From Anaeramoeba flamelloides (Eukaryota; Metamonada; Anaeramoebidae), in the NCBI GenBank assembly GCA_027625915.1, contig JANTQA010000008.1, forward strand, positions 3,117,001-3,181,000: DNA of 64,000 nt, given 5' to 3'. Shown here piece by piece: positions 48,457 through 58,869 of the stretch. The position numbers were made by a program, and so were the translations under genes. Positions within the stretch are counted from its first letter, which is position 1. Each line of letters begins with the position of its first letter. The notes below the pieces were generated by a model. The model did not search any database and was not told where the DNA came from. It was given only the letters and a program-made list of their open reading frames with translations.

Positions 48457-48726
48457 TTATTTTAACAACAGTTTTTTTTTTTTCCTGCAAGCCTTCTTCT
48501 GTTGATATTTATCTTGGTGGCCTTTTGTTTGTTTGATCCTTTTGACTTGTCTCACTTTTCTTTTCATTAAACTTTTCTTTTTTTCATTTTTTCCACTTCT
48601 TTTATTTTTTACGTTTTTAAGTGATTTGTTCTGAGATCTCTTCTGGTACATTTTTTTTTTGTTGTTTGGTGGGGTTTTGCAATTTTTGGTTTTGTTCTTT
48701 CTTGTATTTAACTTTCCCTTCTCCAT
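48457..48726 (-). CDS. Possible small Lys/Arg-rich protein (89 aa)
   Basis: Reads MEKGKLNTRKNKTKNCKTPP and continues with Lys, Asn, Arg, Gln and Ser to KKACRKKKKLLLK. About 40 percent of residues are Lys or Arg, and the G+C content is a little above the flanks. It could be a small nucleolar or ribosome-associated protein or a terminal exon of a larger gene. Equally, it could be a chance frame in a T-rich strand. No family recognised. Confidence 0.25.
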   Translation of the reverse strand: MEKGKLNTRKNKTKNCKTPPNNKKKMYQKRSQNKSLKNVKNKRSGKNEKKKSLMKRKVRQVKRIKQTKGHQDKYQQKKACRKKKKLLLK

Positions 48727-49592
48727 TTTTTTGCAAATAACATTCGAAAAAGAATCTGAAAATAAGATTTAATTAACACACTTTTGAATGAATTCGGAAA
48801 AATAAAACGATTTACAATATTAGTGAATTCAAAGTGTTGATCCTTAATAAGAATTAGCTTGAAAACAATCATTCTTGGAAGCCATTTATGTTGGTTTATT
48901 TGTATTATTTTTTGAAAAGGTTTTTTTTCTTTCTGAAAAAATTAGACAATTGAAGTCCAAAAGGATAATTTAAAATAGTTTCTTTCTCTTTTTCGATAAT
49001 TGAGTCTGTTTTGATAAATTAGAAAAGTCAAAATGTGAATAACTTGAAAAAATAACAAAAGTCTCTTAATTTGCAAACAAAAGATTATTAATCTGAAAAA
49101 TCAAAAAATAAAAATTTATTTTTTAAAAATGCAAACACTCTTCGAATAAAATTACTTGAGAAGGTGAAATAATTTTACACCAAAAACAAAACCCATTCAC
49201 TCTTGATTCAAAAACAAGGAAAATAAAGATTTCTGAAAAAGATAAAAAAGAAAGAATTTGTTGTTTAGTTTGAATAATATTTTCAAGACCCAATTTTCGA
49301 GTTACTATTGTTTTTTTCAAAAGAAATCAAGAATTGATGAAAGATCGAATTTTGCAAATCTAAAACTCAACCCTTTGTAAAGATGATTTGATGGAAAAAA
49401 TCGAAAAGGGACTAAACTTGTCCGTGAATTCTTGTTTGTCTCGAACCTAAAATGGAATTAGAATTGAAATTGGAATTGAAAAAGTCAAAAATGATATTAA
49501 AAATCTTGAATTAATTTATTTTTTTAACATATTAAACATTTTGCTTACCTTTCTTTGATAAGGTTTTGTTTTAAAAGTTCATTCAAATTTGA

Positions 49593-52500
49593 ATGAACAA
49601 GAGATATTTTGTATCCCTTAAACGTTCAAAGAAACGCTCAAGGGTATACAATTACACTGAAGAAAAGCAAGCCGCGATCAAATGGATGGGTAATTGCCTC
49701 AACCTTCCTGATTTGAACATCTGTGAGGGTCTGTCTGCATCTGGTATTTTACTTTTAAACCTGCTTAACCTGGTCTCTCCTACAAGAGTTTTGCGAATGG
49801 AGACGACAAATGATCGAGGTGAACAAATTACAAACAATTTGAAGGAATGGTACAACACCCTAGAATTTGTTTTCAATTGCCCACGATCCTATTTGTTTGA
49901 TCTCAAGGACATTGTTGAAACGCCATCCACTGCGCCTGAACTGCTTGTGCATTCTTTAATTTTTCTATCGAACAAATACAAGAGCATCAAAACACTACCC
50001 TGTGCGCAAGACAAAGAGAGAACGTTTTTCATTGTTGTAGAAGATCTGGATCCACAAGACGAAATGACAAAATTGATTTTAGAAAATGAATTGAAGAACA
50101 AAAATCGCCCCATTGAAATTAAAAACACAAATTGGTTTGATCCAAAATTAAAAATAAGCCCTAGCTCAAGCAGCAATGAAAATTCCAATTCAAGTTTTGA
50201 TTCAGACTCTGATTCAAACTCTGACTCAAATTCAGATTCTTCCTCTTCTGGGGCGAGTTCTGTAAACACTTCAGAAGATGGGAAAACGGAAAGTGATGAA
50301 GAATCAGATATTTTAAAAGGGGGAGAATTGGAGATATCAAAAAACGAATTATTAAAGGATTTAGACAAACAAGCACAGCGATCTAACGAGACAGAGCAAA
50401 GCAAGAAAAGGAAAAGGAAAAGGAGAAGGAGAAGGAGAAGGAGAAGGAGAAGGAGAAGGAAAAAGAAGAGGAAAGGAACCAACATGATCGAGAGAGAGAA
50501 CGGAAACGAGCAATGCAGGAAATCACCAAATAAAATTAATGATAATTTTCAAGAAATAGAAGAAACTCTAGATGACCTATGGGGAGCTGCACCTGTAAAT
50601 TATTTAAGTAACAACAGGCCCTCAATTGGTGATCTTTTGGGACAATTAGGGAATCTCTCATCTGATGAATCAAGCGATCTTGGCCCAATAGAAGACACAT
50701 ATAGCAATCTATGGTCAACCAATTATACAAGCCCATTTCATAAAACAAAGTTGAACCACACTGACACTGAAAGTAGTGAAGAAATTGATCTTGGGGAAAT
50801 TGCTATTGGCAATTTAAAAACTGTTGATCTTGGGCCTCAAGAGAAAGAAATACTAAATTCAAAAATTGGCAATAATGGCTCTTTTTCAAATTATGGGGAT
50901 CTTGATATGATCGAAAATCAAGACGCAAACCAATCCACACAATTCTTAAATCAAGACATTTCTCAAATAATAATATTGCCATCTTCGTCGGAAAGTAATG
51001 ATGAGTCGAACGTTAGCAGTTATGGAGAAAATGAAGAGGACAAAGGCGATCGAGATCAAGGAAAAACCAAGAAAAAACGAAAAAAAGGAAATACACAAAT
51101 TGAGAAAGAGAATGAGAGCAAAGATGGAAATGCTAATAACAAAAAAAAAACGAAAAAAAATAAAAAAAAAAATAAAAAAAAAAATAATGACAAAAATAAA
51201 GTTAAAAATAACAAGAACAAGAACAAGAACAACAAAAAAAAAAAAAAAAAAAAAAGAAAAATAATAAGAAAAATAAAAATACAAAGGGAAAAAATAAAAA
51301 AAATAAAAAGAAAAAAAATGATGCTGATACAGACAAAGATAAAAATAAAGGTAAAAAGAAAAAGAACCAGAACAAGAACAAGGAAAATAATAAGAAAAAT
51401 AAAACCCAGAAGAAAAAGAATGTTAAAAAAGTCAAAGGAAAAAAGAAGAAGAACAAAGAAAAAAATAGAAGAATAAAAAACAAAAAAGAAAAAAATAATA
51501 GTATAAATAAGGATGAAAAAACAATTCAACAAGAAAATCAAAAAAAATTAACAGAAGAAATTGGCAAAGAAATCATAAAAAATCAAGACAATAAAGTCCC
51601 AAAAAAATTAAATCAACAAAATATGGATCCAAAAAACGAAAATATTCAATACAATAAAGAACCGATCACAAATAAAAAACAAGATGGAAAGTTAAATGTG
51701 AAAGCACAAGTTGATTTTTCAAGTAATAGCGAATGGGCAAGTGGCGATAGTTCTGGTTGGGAAAAAACTAAACCAATGGAAGGCCCACCGGGAACAACAC
51801 AAAATAATAAGGAAGATTCTGGGTTTGAATCATGGGGTAAACCGAGTAGCAAAGAAGATTTAGATTGGGGTATAGAATCCAGTGACTCAAGTGTCAATTC
51901 AAGTTTAACTTCAACAAATTCCACCACTTCCTCATCAGATTCATCAGATTCATCACCATCAAAAGATGGGGAGAAAACAAATAATACATCAGAATCTCTA
52001 AGTAAAATGGCGTCTATACCCTTACAAAATAATACTAATAAGGAAAATGAGAATAAAATAACGAATGAAAAAGAAAAAACTAAAGAAGAAGATAGAATCA
52101 AAAAAGAGGAAGAAAAAAAGAGAAAAAAAGAAGAGAGAAAAAAGAAGAAACAAGAAGAAAAAAAAAAGAAAGAAGAAGAAGAAAGAAAGAGAAAAGAAGA
52201 AGCTGAAAGAAAAAAAAAAGAAAAAGAAGAATTGAAAAAAGAAGAAGAAGAAGAAAGGAAAAGAAAAAAAGAAGAAAAAATACGAAAGAGAAAAGAAGAA
52301 GAAGAAAGGATAAAAAAAGAAGAAGAAGAAAGAATACAAAAAGAAAAAGAAGAAAGAAAAAGAAAGAAGAAGGAAGAAAGGAAAAAGAAAAAACAAGAAC
52401 GAAGAAAAAGAAAAGAAGAAAGAAGAAAGAAAGAAGAAGAAAGAAAGAGAAACGAAGAAGAAGACAGAAAAAGAAAAGAAGAAGAAGAAAGAAAGATAAA

Positions 52501-54076
52501 AGAAGAAGAAGATAGAAAAAGAAAAGAAGAAGAAATAAAAAGAAAAGAAGAAGAAGAACGAAAAAAAGAAGAAGAAAGAAAAAAAGAAGAAGAAGAAAGA
52601 AAAAAAGAAGAAGAAGAAAGAAAAAAAGAAGAAGAAGAAAGAAAAAAAGAAGAAGAAGAAAGAAAAAAAGAAGAAGAAGAACGAAAAGAAGCAGAAGAAG
52701 AAGAAAGAAAAAAAAAAGAAGAAGAAGAACGAAAAGAAGCAGAAGAAGAAGAAAGAAAGAAAAAAGAAGAAGAAAGAAAGAAAAACCAAGAAGAAGAACA
52801 AAAAAGGAAAGATAATAAAATGAATTCATCTCTAAATTTAATCAATACACAATCTAATTCTAAACAAATTCAGAAAAGAAACATTAAGCCAAAGACTAAC
52901 AAAACATTGTTTAATCCACATGAAAGTTCAGATGAATGGGATGAACAAATAGTAACAACACCCAAATCTAAAAAAAAACAAAAAAAAAAATCCACTTTTT
53001 CACAAAATAAACAAAAACATAAACAAAGTTACCCAATTTTACAAAGCAATCAGCCAAAACCAAATCGATCTAATAAAATTTCTAAAAATAACAATCATAA
53101 AAACTTTCAACAAAAGAATAAAAAAACAATTAAAAACGAAAACCAAAATGAAGACGAATGGAATGAAGAATTTATAACCGTTAAAAAAAGAAAAAAAAAT
53201 CAAAACTTAAATATAAAGAAAAATCAAAACTTCAATATAAAGAAAAATCAAAACTTAAATCTTAAGAAAAATCAAAACTTTAATCTAAAGAAAAATCAAA
53301 ATGAAAACGAATGGAATGAAGAAGGCAAACATGGATTAAAAAAGAAGAATTTTGAAGACGAATGGAATGAAGAAGGTAAACATCGGCTAAACAAGAATAA
53401 TTTTAATGAAATTTTAAAAAAGCAGCAAAGATCGAGACCTAAAAACCAAAATAAAACCAATTTAAAAACACCACCAAAGAAATCTTCAACAAAAATATTT
53501 CCAAATCAAAGACATAAACAACCAAAAAAAATAACACTGAAACAAACAGACGATGAGTGGAATGATATGAGCATTAAAGAAGATAATGAATTTGTCCAAG
53601 TTTTGAGTCCAAAAGTATTACAAAAAAAAAAAATTCTAGTTAAAAAAAAGAAAAATAAAAAATTTAACAACCAACAAGAAAGACATTTATTTACACCAAA
53701 TGCAAGACCAAATCAAAATTTAAAGATTCATAGCACAAAGGAAAATATAAAAAAAAATCCCAATCGAAATCAGGGATCACAAATACAACCAAAAAAGCAC
53801 CATGATGATAATTTCACTCAGGTTTCACGTTCTATGAAAAAAAGTAATCTAAATAAAGCTAAAAATAAAAAACATTTATTAAATAAAACAAAAATTTCAA
53901 AATCTACACCAACTACCCCATTAAAAACAAATAACAAATTTTCTAATAATTCTAAAATAAAAAAAGATCACATCCTTAATAATAATAATAATAAAAAAAA
54001 AATTAATAATAATAATATCAATAACAACAACAATAATGATGATAAGAATAATAATGATAATAAGAGCAATAAGGTT

Positions 54077-54108
<32 letters not shown>

Positions 54109-55366
54109 AAATACTAATAAGAACAATAAAAAGAATAATAGCAATAAGACCAATAAGAATAACAAGAATAATAAAAATAACAATGCCAATAAGAATCAGA
54201 ATAATACCGGCAATATTAATTCAAAAATCAAAAAATCAACCAATATCAATAAAAAAAAGAATAGGAAAAACAATAGATATAAACGCATTGCGTTTAAGGG
54301 ATCTAATTCATATTTAAATGAAAATGAATTAATTGAATTACTTAATAATAATTCAAATGAAAATGCAAATCAAGATTATTTAGAAATAATTATGGTAAAT
54401 AATACTTTTCATAATTGGGAAAAAGTTAATTTTAAAAAACTATTCAATCTATTACCAAATTCGACGAAGGAAACATTGAAAAAATTAAAAGGTGAATTTG
54501 ATTTAGCAAAAAAGAACAGTTTATTATGGATACGATTAAAAGAATATGGCTTTACTATAAAAATCACCGTGGCTAAAAAAACTACAAATTGGAAAATAGG
54601 AAAAATCCATTTTAATATGAATAAATTTTCAATTCGATTTAAAAAAGACAAATTTTCCTTTTATTCAAATAATTGGGAACAAAAACTTCAAATATACATT
54701 GATTCCAAAAACACCTCAATATTGGCAATTTCAGGAGGCAATAATGAAAAAATATTAATTCAAACAAAGAATAGACTTGAAAAACGGATGATAGTATTTC
54801 TCTTATTACAATATTCGCTTTCAAAGGGCCAAGATACCATAATCGGTAATAATGCAGCTGTCAAACCAATACCATCAAATTTGGTTTTAAATTTATCAGT
54901 AATGCCATTGCACCACCCAATTACCGATAAAAATAAAAACATTAATGCCTATTTCAGGAAAAGCAAGAATTTTAAAAATAAATTACCAAGCGAGAATGAA
55001 ATACATGAACACGCAAAGAGAATCTCTTTAGAATCATACAAAAATCAAAATATAAATTTCCAAGTGCACATAGTTATAAATAGAGTAATACCTTTCCAAC
55101 CAGCCTTGTTTGATATCACTAAAAATTCGATTGTTGTTTTTAACAATAACAAAAAGAGTGGACAGATCCTTTTTAATCAAAAATTTACAGTAATTAAAGA
55201 AAAAGCTGATCAAAGATTCTTTCAAATTAGAATACTCGACCAAAATAATAACATTTTAAAATTAATGAGAATCGTCATGAAAAGCAAATTAGAAAGAGAC
55301 GTTTTTTTACGCACTTTAAAAGTGTTTCGTTATTTTTGGACAAAATCAAAAAAAGTAAAAAAATAA
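49593..55366 (+). CDS. Giant calponin-homology protein with E/K/R helix and PH-like C-terminus; frame break in an A-run
   Basis: Read as one gene of about 1,920 codons. Residues 24-130 form a single CH domain: IKWMGNCLNLPDLNICEGL, GILLLNLLNLVSP, NLKEWYNTLEFVFNCP and LFDLKDIVE. CH domains bind actin or signalling partners. Next come Asp/Ser repeats, an Arg tract (50405..50470), acidic segments with isolated Trp (LDDLWGAAP, YSNLWSTN) and a Lys/Asn-rich linker. At the A-run 51236..51255 the frame changes: the first frame turns into an R/I/T-rich tail ending at 51476. The frame that runs to 55366 is open from the run and keeps the same K/N composition. The second half has WGK- and EWNE-type motifs, an E/K/R single alpha-helix (52080..52810), octapeptide repeats KKNQNxNx and a poly-Asn stretch. 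The C-terminus (54290..55366) looks like one or two PH-like modules, ending FLRTLKVFRYFW. If the run is correct, there are two genes: 49593..51476 and 51623..55366. Confidence 0.7.
50405..50470 (+). repeat. GGAGAA hexamer array
   Basis: About ten GGAGAA-like units. In the open frame they give an Arg tract. In another frame they give Lys-Glu repeats followed by EEERNQHDRERERKRAMQE, which is closed by stops on both sides. Confidence 0.8.
51236..51255 (+). other. A-run at the frame change of the CH gene
   Basis: A run of about 19 or 20 A within Lys codons. Before it one frame encodes N/K-rich sequence; after it the same kind of sequence continues in the frame reached by re-reading one base (or skipping two). 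The cause may be a length error in the run, a true mutation or slippage. Confidence 0.75.
53196..53305 (+). repeat. 24-bp tandem coding repeat (KKNQN octapeptide)
   Basis: Five consecutive copies of AAGAAAAATCAAAACTT.AAT.T encode KKNQNLNI, KKNQNFNI, KKNQNLNL, KKNQNFNL and KKNQNENE inside the CH protein. Confidence 0.85.
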
Positions 55367-55717
55367 TTTATAATTTTATTGTGATTTATTTTTAGATTTA
55401 ATTTATTCATTAATTTTTTCATAAATTAATTTGAAAATAAATATTTATATAGTCTGTATAATTTTAAATTTTTTTTAAAAAATTTCTTATCTTGTCATTT
55501 TTTAAAAAATAAACAATAATATATTTATTATTTTTTTTTTTTTTTTTTATTCTGTATTTTTATTATTATTTTTTTTTTTTTGGTAGATAGAATTAAATGA
55601 TTTAAATTTAATAATTAAAATAAAGTTTTATCTTTTTATTGTTAATGAAGAGAGGGGATATATCAAAATTATATCGTATTTGAAGTTAGGTTTTTTTTAA
55701 TTTAAGTGAAAAAACTG

Positions 55718-55790
55718 CCGTGATCTTTTCCAGAATTTTGTAAAATCTTTGATTTTTCTCTATTCTTTTGAATTCTGGAAAACCTAACGC
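55718..55790 (-). repeat. Short dispersed repeat R9, copy 3, hairpin
   Basis: TTTTCCAGAATTTTG and GAATTCTGGAAAA form a 12-bp stem around a loop of about 37 bases. The reverse complement GGTTTTCCAGAATTCAAAAG then AATAGAGAAAAATC matches the two other copies. Confidence 0.6.
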
Positions 55791-56072
55791 CGGTTACCAT
55801 TTATTAAGATTTAATTTTTAAAAAATTGGTGGTATAATTGGTAGAAATTTAAAATAACAATACTAACCAACTATTCAACTTCAAAAATACAAAATAATAG
55901 AGAACCAAAAAACAGTGATTATTTTTCAATGGGTTGCAATGTTGTATATGTCTTTTTTACGTATTTAAGTACTTATTATTTGATAAATTTTAATTATATT
56001 TTTCTTCTTTTTTTCGTTTCAGATTGTCATTTTTTTATTAATTTCTAAATTGAGAGAAATACGATAGTATGT

Positions 56073-57655
56073 GTAAAAATGATCATCTACTATTTCATGT
56101 TTTTTCAACAAAATTATATTTTTTTCATTAACTGTGATACTTTTCTGTTATATTACCAAGGGTCAGGAAACTTTTTTAGAATATTTGATGTTATAAATGA
56201 CAACAAATTCTATTAAGGAAGTAGATATTTTTTATAATTTTTAAAAATTTTAATTTAAAAAATATTACTGAAAAAAGAGATTTTGAGTGCAATGAGATAT
56301 TGAAAATTTGAAACCAAAACACCACTCACAGCTCTATTTATGAAAATAATCAGAGATAAATCAGTATTGAATCTTTTGTTTTATAATTTTTGAAAATTTT
56401 TTTTGATAAAATTTTTGGTTTTATTAAATTTGGTTTTGGATCTAGAGATATGTTTATATGAACGATTAAAATTAATCAAACAGTAAACCAAAAAAAAATA
56501 GACCAAAAGGCATGTATATTTGAATAAATCTTATCTTTTAGAAATCCAAACAAGGAAAGATCACATTTTCAGATAAATTTGATGAAATCAAGAATGAATT
56601 GAAAAAAATTGTCCAAAGCCTATTTTGAAGATTTTTTTTTCTTTTTCCTTTTAATTTCGGGGAATAAAAACAATGTATTACAATTGAATTCTTTCACCTT
56701 TACTATTTATTATTTTACAAAACTTTTTTTTATAAATATGTTTTCAAAATTCTTTTCTTACATATTTTTATTAAAATGAGTCAAAATAAAGAAGATTGTT
56801 ACAAAGATTAAAGATAAAAAGATTGAATTCTAGAATTCAAAAAACAGTTACAAAAGATTCAACCCAAAATAAAAAAAAATTTGAAAAAATTTCAATGAAA
56901 TTCAAAATTAATTTGAGTTTTTCAATTTAATTGGAAATTAAATAATTATCAAATCAAACAAATTTTTCCAATAAACATTTATTGCTGAAGATCAATTCAA
57001 AAAAAAAGTACTATTTTCTTGAACCCAAAATTAGAATTAGATTAATTAAATAAAAAAAGGAATTTTAAATTCATTTTGGAAATTCTTTTGAAATAGGAAG
57101 TAATTTATTAATCAAAAATTTTACAAACAAAATTATTTCAATTGAGAATGAAAAATAAAACCAAAGTAAAGAAGAAATAGTTGGTTCAAATAATTTAGAC
57201 TAGAACAAGAAATAAATGAGTTTTATTTATTTTTTTTATTTTTGATGGAAAAACATTTTTTGGTTGTTTTGTGAAATCATTATATTAGGATATATTCCAA
57301 CTCTCATATTTATTAAAATATTAATATATTTGACTAAAGAAATAATTTGAGTGATTCAGTTTCACATAAATAGTGACACTCAAAATTAGAAAAATACCAT
57401 TATCCCCTTAATAAAATATTTGAGATAATTGGGTTTGTTTGAATTTGAAAAAATTATTTTCAATTTTCTCTTGTCATTTCTACCATTAAATCACTTTCTT
57501 TCGTTTTTTTAAATATAATATTATGATAGTAAATACATCAATTACACAGACCAGTTTCCTGAGCCTTGGTAACATAACAGAAAAGTATCACAGTTATTGA
57601 AAAAAATATAATTTTATTTAAAAAACATGAAAAATTCAAATAATCATTTTTGTTA
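56073..57655. repeat. Inverted pair of ~100-bp sequences, 1.4 kb apart
   Basis: Left arm 56073..56171 (ACTGTGATACTTTTCTGTTA, then TATTACCAAGG and TCAGGAAACT) returns as its complement at 57553..57655 (AGTTTCCTGAGCCTTGGTAA, then CATAACAGAAAAGTATCACA). Identity is high over about 70 bases. The spacer shows no transposase frame. These are the long ends of one decayed element, or two copies of a small element in opposite orientation. Confidence 0.75.
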
Positions 57656-58027
57656 GGTAAAGTTATTTTTCTTTTGCAATAATAAAAAAAAAAATAGATT
57701 TTTTTGATTAGATTCCAGAGTAAAATAATTTTCTTGCAAGGAAAAAAAACAAAATCAAAAGGTTTGTTGAAAATGCACTTATAATGTAAACCTGAAAAAG
57801 AGTCACCTCAAATATTTTTTTATTATTAGTTACAATTAAATTCTTTCAAATAAAAAAAAAATTAATTAATTTATTAAATTTTGAGAAATGTAAGATTCGA
57901 TTAAAAACCAAATTTCAACAATAAATAAGTTGAGAATAATTATTTGAATAAAAAAATCATCATTTTGATTCTTTGTAACCACAAAAAGAATTAAATTTAG
58001 TGTTTTTTTTTTTGAAAAAAGAATCAA

Positions 58028-58300
58028 AATGTGAAAGCTTGTATTAAATTTGATACGAATTATCACAAAGACTGTTTTGCTCAAGATCATTTTCTGAAAA
58101 ACTCCAATTTATTTCAAAAAAGAGAATTAGCTTTGAAAAAAAATGATTTTTTTATTTTATTTTTTATTTCAACTTTTTATCATTGTTGTGATCCACACCC
58201 ATGCTTATTAGATATTAAATAGTTGATTTGTGGTGATATTTTTAAAATCATGGGTAAAAAGTAATTTTTTTTCTAAAATGTGTAAATTGTTAAGGAATGA
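58028..58300 (+). pseudogene. R8 repeat with Cys/His-rich coding remnant, copy 2
   Basis: Reads ACIKFDTNYHKDCFAQDHFL, then KNSNLFQKRELALKKN. The first copy reads CVTNMVPYYQEDCFDHVHF at the same place. The downstream DNA is also collinear: TTATTTCAACTTTTTATC, then ATTTTTAAAAT..TGG and AAAATGTG..AATTGT. Differences include conservative and third-position changes. Broken by stops. Confidence 0.4.
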
Positions 58301-58869
58301 CATATATACCTATTTTCTGAGTCCGATTGGAAAATTTATGTTTTATCATTAAATTTAAATCGATCTTTTCATTGGTAAAACCAATTTGAAATATGATAAA
58401 AATGATTAAAAAGAAAATACTTTTTGGAAAGGGTGTAATTACAAATATTTTGAAAAAAATGATAAAAAATAAAAAGAATCAAAAGCACGGAAAATGCTTT
58501 CTTCATTTGGTATGTAACAAATTCAAAAAGATAAATTTGTGCTCTATAAGGCGGTTCAATTTTTTTTTTGGGATTTAGTTTATTTTAATAGAATCAATTC
58601 GACAAAAAAATTGATAACCATTAATAAAAATATAATGTATTAATATTCATTTTAATGAACATAAATACTTTTATCTATAAACATCCTTCAATTCAAAGGT
58701 CTAAAACAAACAAACGAAAAATTATCGATTAGAATTCGTTTAATAATATTTTCAAATTATTAATGAAATAATTATTAATTTATTTGAAAAAATTTATCGT
58801 ATCAATTATTCATTTATTTTTTTTTTTTATTATTTTTTTTTTACAAATACCAACTTATTAAAATATCAT

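Larger units (their letters stand above)
42626..49592. other. 7 kb spacer between divergent RCC1-BTB and CH-protein genes
   Basis: Contains MITE R3 copy 2, the nested M1/R1 transposons, R9, R6 copy 2, R7 copy 2, a G10 run (46414..46423), long T-runs (46930..46952, 48106..48134) and one Lys-rich open frame on the minus strand (48457..48726). The 65-codon frame at 45527 is A/T-driven. Confidence 0.6.
55367..58869. other. Spacer between CH-protein and Mtr4-like genes (convergent)
   Basis: Convergent 3' ends. It contains R9 copy 3 with a hairpin, a pair of about 100-bp inverted repeats 1.4 kb apart, and R8 copy 2. Homopolymer runs of T occur near 55530 and 55570. No gene recognised; the 61-codon Lys-rich frame at 58393..58578 lies next to R8 and has no recognisable domain. 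Confidence 0.55.

Noticed and set aside
51646-52845. Long Phe/Ser/Leu-rich open frames on the minus strand opposite the E/K/R helix
   Set aside because: They are the complement of GAA/AAA-rich codons of the CH protein; no start context, domain or normal composition.
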